Below are positions 30,753 through 33,098 of a stretch of 33,098 nt of DNA, piece after piece; position 1 is the first letter of the stretch; each line of letters starts with the position of its first letter. Where the stretch lies: positions 1 through 33,098 of IMG/VR virus record IMGVR_UViG_3300033148_004903; one strand, given 5' to 3'. Origin of the DNA: a virus. A program made the translations under genes and the position numbers. The notes under the pieces are model-generated. The model made no database searches, had not been told where the DNA came from, and worked only from the letters and a program-made list of their open reading frames with translations.

Positions 30753-31307
30753 ATGGGAATTGGAGACCGTATAAAGACTGTACGAGGCACTATGACGCAA
30801 AAGAAATTCGCGTCAAAAATTGGTGTCCATGTTTACACCGTTCAGCAGTACGAAGCAGGTAATATCCCGAAAGGGGACGTACTCCAGCGGATTCATGAGG
30901 CGTTTGGAGTGAATATAAACTGGCTGTTGACAGGGGAAGGGGAGCCTTTTCCGAAGGACGAGCCCAAAGAGTCCCCTTTAAATAAGGAAGGGATCCCTCA
31001 TGACTATGACAGATCTCAATTGGCTATCTCCGGTTCTGCCACCGCGGAGGCGGATCACCTACCTGATCCTTTTGGTAAGGCTGCCTCCCAGCTAAGGGAG
31101 ATCTACGATTATGGCGATCCGGGTATCATCAGTGCGATCCAGGCCAACCTTGCCACGTTCCTGCGCACCGTAAGGCGTGAAAAAGAAGTTATCGAGCTGA
31201 AAAATAGACTAGCTTCAATGGAAAAGCGCATCGCTGCCCTGGAGGACAGATTAAAGGCCCCGCCTCCCGTGGAGCCGGACGAGTTAAAAAGGTCAACGGC
31301 AACATAA
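30753..31307 (+). CDS. Cro/CI-type phage repressor
   Basis: This gene encodes 184 residues. Residues about 5-62 are an XRE-type helix-turn-helix (TQKKFASKIGVHVYTVQQYE, NIPKGDVLQRIHEAFGVN, NWLLTGEGEPF), as in many phage repressors. The C-terminus is a coiled coil (about 140-170), not a LexA/S24 peptidase, so self-cleavage after DNA damage is unlikely and induction must work otherwise. It is transcribed away from the early operon, with operators in the shared 278-base space. No strong ribosome site is seen before the ATG. Confidence 0.88.
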   Translation: MGIGDRIKTVRGTMTQKKFASKIGVHVYTVQQYEAGNIPKGDVLQRIHEAFGVNINWLLTGEGEPFPKDEPKESPLNKEGIPHDYDRSQLAISGSATAEADHLPDPFGKAASQLREIYDYGDPGIISAIQANLATFLRTVRREKEVIELKNRLASMEKRIAALEDRLKAPPPVEPDELKRSTAT

Positions 31308-31342
31308 TCCACGTCACCTTCTTTTAACAAAGGAGGTCCTCT

Positions 31343-31690
31343 ATGAACCGGCTTTTCTTATCGAGTGCACTTATTTTCTTTTTCGTCCTATTTTTACATC
31401 CTGTTAATTCTTCCCCTCAAATGACGATCTCGGATATTGGGGTAAAGCCCCTGGACCGTGGAGAAAAATACACAACCTACTCTTGGAAGGTTGATATTTA
31501 CTCCGATAAAGGCCCTAAAACATGCGCATTGACCGTCTCATTAAGGGACTCGGAAGGCTATGAGCTTGATTCTGTCGTGGAATTTGTAAGAATTCAGCCT
31601 GGGCCCAACCATTTTACCGGTCAGGGTATGTGTAAAACTAGACTATGGGATCAGGTATCTTCTTATCATGCTCAAGTAAATTGCTTTTAA
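31343..31690 (+). CDS. Secreted small beta protein
   Basis: This gene encodes 115 residues with a Sec signal peptide (FLSSALIFFFVLFLHPVNSS) and no lipoprotein cysteine. The mature part is beta-rich (TTYSWKVDIYSDKG, CALTVSLRDSEG, VVEFVRIQPGPNHFTG), like a small Ig-type domain, with three cysteines that could make a disulfide in the periplasm. AAAGGAGG precedes the ATG, 35 bases after the repressor. Its place among lysogenically expressed genes suggests a prophage trait for the host, such as surface exclusion (inference). Confidence 0.72.
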   Translation: MNRLFLSSALIFFFVLFLHPVNSSPQMTISDIGVKPLDRGEKYTTYSWKVDIYSDKGPKTCALTVSLRDSEGYELDSVVEFVRIQPGPNHFTGQGMCKTRLWDQVSSYHAQVNCF

Positions 31691-31702
31691 TCTAATTAGA
31701 TT
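31689..31702. promoter_or_regulatory. 14-bp palindrome between cargo genes
   Basis: AATCTAATTAGATT is a perfect palindrome overlapping the upstream stop. A weak promoter (TAGATT, 17 bp, TATTAT) overlaps its right half, so the downstream cargo genes may have their own control. Confidence 0.35.
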
Positions 31703-31755
31703 CGTCATCAATTAATATATATTATCTTGTCTCTCATTAAGGAAGGAGGTTATTT

Positions 31756-31980
31756 ATGTCCGGCTTCCATATTTCGGGGTTCCTAACCCTTTTTTTAATT
31801 CTCTTCCTTCTTATTCAACTTGTGCTTCTATTTTTACTCCCATTTTTTGTTCTAAAGATCAGAAACACTGTAATCGATATCGAGAAGTCCATCTCCACTA
31901 TAAACAAGAATGTATACTTACTAGCGCATAAGGCTGATAACGAGGGTATCCCCGTCGTCCCTGTAAGGCGCCCCTCCTAG
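31756..31980 (+). CDS. Single-helix membrane protein with short coiled coil
   Basis: This gene encodes 74 residues. A long hydrophobic helix (about 8-35, LFLILFLLIQLVLLFLLPFF) is followed by a cytoplasmic-type helix (IEKSISTINKNVYLLAHKAD). GGAAGGAGG precedes the ATG. No family is recognised. With its secreted and SLATT-like neighbours it points to a membrane-directed cargo. Confidence 0.68.
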   Translation: MSGFHISGFLTLFLILFLLIQLVLLFLLPFFVLKIRNTVIDIEKSISTINKNVYLLAHKADNEGIPVVPVRRPS

Positions 31981-32079
31981 CTGAGATATTCGTATCTTGG
32001 GCGTGGAAGGCTCCTACCTTAATAAAAGAGGTGTGACATGGTCTTGTTTTTTGACTTCTGAGGAAAGGAGTTATATATT

Positions 32080-32256
32080 ATGATAAAAGCCAAGAAGGGA
32101 GCTAAGCAAAAGAAGGGCCGTAAAGGGCGGAAAAGAGCTATTAAGCACCATGCAGAAAAACGCAAGGTACAAAAGCTTCCGGCGCCAGCAAAAAAGAAAC
32201 CTAAAAAGGTTATTGACACGCAACCTCCCCCTGATGGGCCTCCCTCTAAAAAATGA
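32080..32256 (+). CDS. 58-residue lysine-rich protein
   Basis: The ATG has AGGAAAGGAG nine bases upstream. The peptide is extremely basic (KAKKGAKQKKGRKGRKRAIK at residues 3-22), with a proline-rich end (TQPPPDGPPSKK). It could bind nucleic acid or membranes like a histone-tail mimic. It ends 9 bases before the SLATT-like gene. No family is recognised. Confidence 0.6.
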   Translation: MIKAKKGAKQKKGRKGRKRAIKHHAEKRKVQKLPAPAKKKPKKVIDTQPPPDGPPSKK

Positions 32257-32265
32257 GGCTACACC

Positions 32266-32805
32266 ATGAGTAAAGATACTGATAAAGAATTGTATAAGCT
32301 GCTTTTTGGTGTCCGCCGATCAGTTAGATACCATAACAGAAGGCGGCAGTTCTTTGACCGCCTTCATAAGTTTTCAGTTTTCTTGTCTGCTTTAGCTGGT
32401 ACCGCCACCCTGGCCTCTGTATTGGCTAAAGCCGGCCCTACCTACACCTTAATTTTTGCTGCAGCAGTTGCAATCTTTTCTGTAATAGATCTTGTCATTG
32501 GGACAGCCCAGGCCGCCAGGCTCCACCACGACCTTGCAAGAAGGTTCTTCAGCCTCGAAAAGTCAATCGTCTCATTGAAAGACCCTTCTGATGAAGATCT
32601 AGCCGCACTTACAGCTCGCAGACTGGATATAGAAGCTGATGAACCTCCCTCACTTAAAGTCCTTGACTCAATCTGCCATAATGAACTGCTTCGCGCCTTG
32701 GGATACGACTCCTCACATTACGTCCAGATCAAATGGTATCAGCGCCTTTTCGCCCAACTTTTTGATATCCATGAGCATAAGATCACCTCTAACGCAGCAC
32801 CCTAG
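32266..32805 (+). CDS. SLATT-like two-helix membrane protein
   Basis: This gene encodes 179 residues. The N-terminal motif VRRSVRYHNRRRQFFDRLHK leads into two membrane helices (about 37-54 and 58-79), then a helical cytoplasmic part (HHDLARRFFSLEKSIVSLKD, SICHNELLRALGYDS). This build is like SLATT proteins, predicted pore-forming effectors linked to nucleotide-sensing immunity, and similar proteins occur in prophages. No cyclase or sensor gene is next to it, so it may act alone in superinfection exclusion. The stop lies in a 7-bp stem (32802-32821) that overlaps transposase site L3. Confidence 0.72.
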   Translation: MSKDTDKELYKLLFGVRRSVRYHNRRRQFFDRLHKFSVFLSALAGTATLASVLAKAGPTYTLIFAAAVAIFSVIDLVIGTAQAARLHHDLARRFFSLEKSIVSLKDPSDEDLAALTARRLDIEADEPPSLKVLDSICHNELLRALGYDSSHYVQIKWYQRLFAQLFDIHEHKITSNAAP

Positions 32806-32808
32806 TTT

Positions 32809-32828
32809 TTTCTCAAACTAGCTGCAAA
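32809..32828 (-). repeat. Transposase binding site L3
   Basis: The complement reads TTTGCAGCTAGTTTGAGAAA, 18 of 20 matches to R1/R2. Confidence 0.85.
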
Positions 32829-32850
32829 AAACCCCTCACATCCGCCAAAA

Positions 32851-32869
32851 TTTCTCAAATTAAAAACTA
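32851..32869 (-). repeat. Transposase binding site L2 (weak)
   Basis: The complement ends ATTTGAGAAA, an exact match to the inner half of the site, but the GCAGATG half is mostly lost. It is 42 bp (four turns) from L3 and in the same direction. Confidence 0.55.
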
Positions 32870-32920
32870 CCATAAAAAGTCCCTCCCAATGTTCCTTATT
32901 CCCCCGAATTAACTATCTTT

Positions 32921-32960
32921 TTCCCGCAAAATCCCGCTCCATCCCGCCTCATCCCGCATT
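32921..32960 (-). repeat. Four 10-bp-phased GCGGGAT repeats, possible pac region
   Basis: TCCCGC occurs at 32922, 32932, 32942 and 32952, an exact 10-bp period (ATCCCGC in three copies, TTCCCGC in one). The block is 25-64 bp from the phage left end, overlapping the zone where Mu has its packaging signal. Confidence 0.65.
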
Positions 32961-32984
32961 TCTCATACCACCTGCCAGTCAACA
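32958..32984 (-). repeat. Left-end terminal inverted repeat with transposase site L1
   Basis: Read on the minus strand from 32984 it begins TGTTGACTGGCAGGTGGTAT and ends GAGAAAT, matching the right end at 20 of 27 positions with no gaps. Confidence 0.93.
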
Positions 32985-32989
32985 ATGAA
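32985..32989. repeat. Target site duplication, copy next to the left end
   Basis: ATGAA directly follows the terminal ACA of the prophage (32982-32984) and matches 110-114. Collapsing the two copies restores the recombinase reading frame. Confidence 0.93.
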
Positions 32990-33095
32990 CGGAGCGCCTG
33001 CGGTAGCTCTGACCGGGCAGGGAGAAATAGGGGATAAAACAGCCTCTCGAAGGGCAAAAGGCCGCCCCGAAAGACGACCTAACTTATTGAAATAA
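32990..33095 (+). pseudogene. Separated 3' end of the host tyrosine recombinase gene
   Basis: This fragment continues the frame of 2-114 once the prophage and one ATGAA copy are removed, giving 34 codons (GAPAVALTGQGEIGDKTASR and onward, ending NLLK) before TAA at 33093-33095. It now lacks a start and is not translated with the recombinase. Confidence 0.8.
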
Positions 33096-33098
33096 CTG

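Larger units (their letters stand above)
115..32984. mobile_element. Complete Mu-like transposable prophage (32,870 bp)
   Basis: The element is bounded by 27-bp inverted repeats beginning TGT (115-141 and the complement of 32958-32984) and a 5-bp target duplication ATGAA, the duplication length made by Mu. Inside are a DDE transposase with its AAA ATPase partner, Gam, GemA, a repressor and a full head, tail and lysis set, all in the order expected of a transposable siphophage. Every gene except the repressor and the cargo genes at the left end is on the minus strand, so the phage left end is at 32984 and its right end at 115. No obviously broken essential gene is seen, so the prophage may be inducible. 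Confidence 0.96.

Noticed and set aside
31976-32000. Stem with TTCG loop after the one-helix membrane protein as terminator
   Set aside because: Five to six weak pairs and no T run; the next gene is in the same direction.

Overview
The window holds one complete transposable (Mu-type) prophage, from position 115 to position 32984 (32,870 bp), inside a host gene. Its limits can be read directly. The two ends are 27-bp imperfect inverted repeats that both begin TGT, and they are flanked by the 5-bp direct repeat ATGAA (110-114 and 32985-32989). Removing the prophage and one ATGAA copy joins the C-terminal end of a tyrosine recombinase into one open frame (2-114 joined to 32990-33095). The host is a bacterium with strong AGGAGG-type ribosome binding sites. 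The many short CTAGTCTCTAGT repeats resemble those seen in some anaerobic, deltaproteobacteria-like genomes, but taxonomy cannot be settled from this window.

The prophage reads right to left. At its left end (window right) four or five plus-strand genes face the outer end: a Cro/CI-type repressor (30753-31307) and a cargo group of a secreted protein, a one-helix membrane protein, a 58-residue lysine-rich protein and a two-helix SLATT-like protein. All other genes are on the minus strand. The early block (30474 to about 22055) starts at a consensus promoter (TTGACA, 17 bp, TATTCT) next to operator-like repeats. It encodes two small DNA-binding proteins, a MuA-type DDE transposase, a MuB-type ATPase, two winged-helix proteins, Gam, GemA and a chain of small, often zinc-binding proteins joined by ATGA overlaps. 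A strong stem-loop terminator (21909-21974) separates it from the late block.

The late block runs from lysis (small membrane protein, T4-type lysozyme, DUF5658-like membrane protein, 3TM holin) through packaging (Mu gp27-like small subunit, large terminase) and head (portal fused to a Mu F-like domain, HK97-type protease, HK97-type capsid). It continues through connector, tail tube, tail chaperones with a -1 frameshift on a run of nine A, tape measure, distal tail, tail tip, a coiled-coil protein and a fibre. There is no sheath or contractile baseplate, so the virion should be a siphovirus: Mu-type replication combined with an HK97/lambda-type virion.

The most unusual part lies between capsid and connector. 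A radical SAM enzyme with a SPASM-like cysteine set, a 54-residue rubredoxin-like protein and a GT4 glycosyltransferase form a compact cassette, preceded by a perfect 13-bp hairpin and overlapping the connector start. It may modify the virion. Other points of note are a 10-bp-phased repeat 25-64 bp from the left end (where Mu has its pac site), an internal copy of the transposase site in front of gemA, and two parS-like palindromes in late genes.
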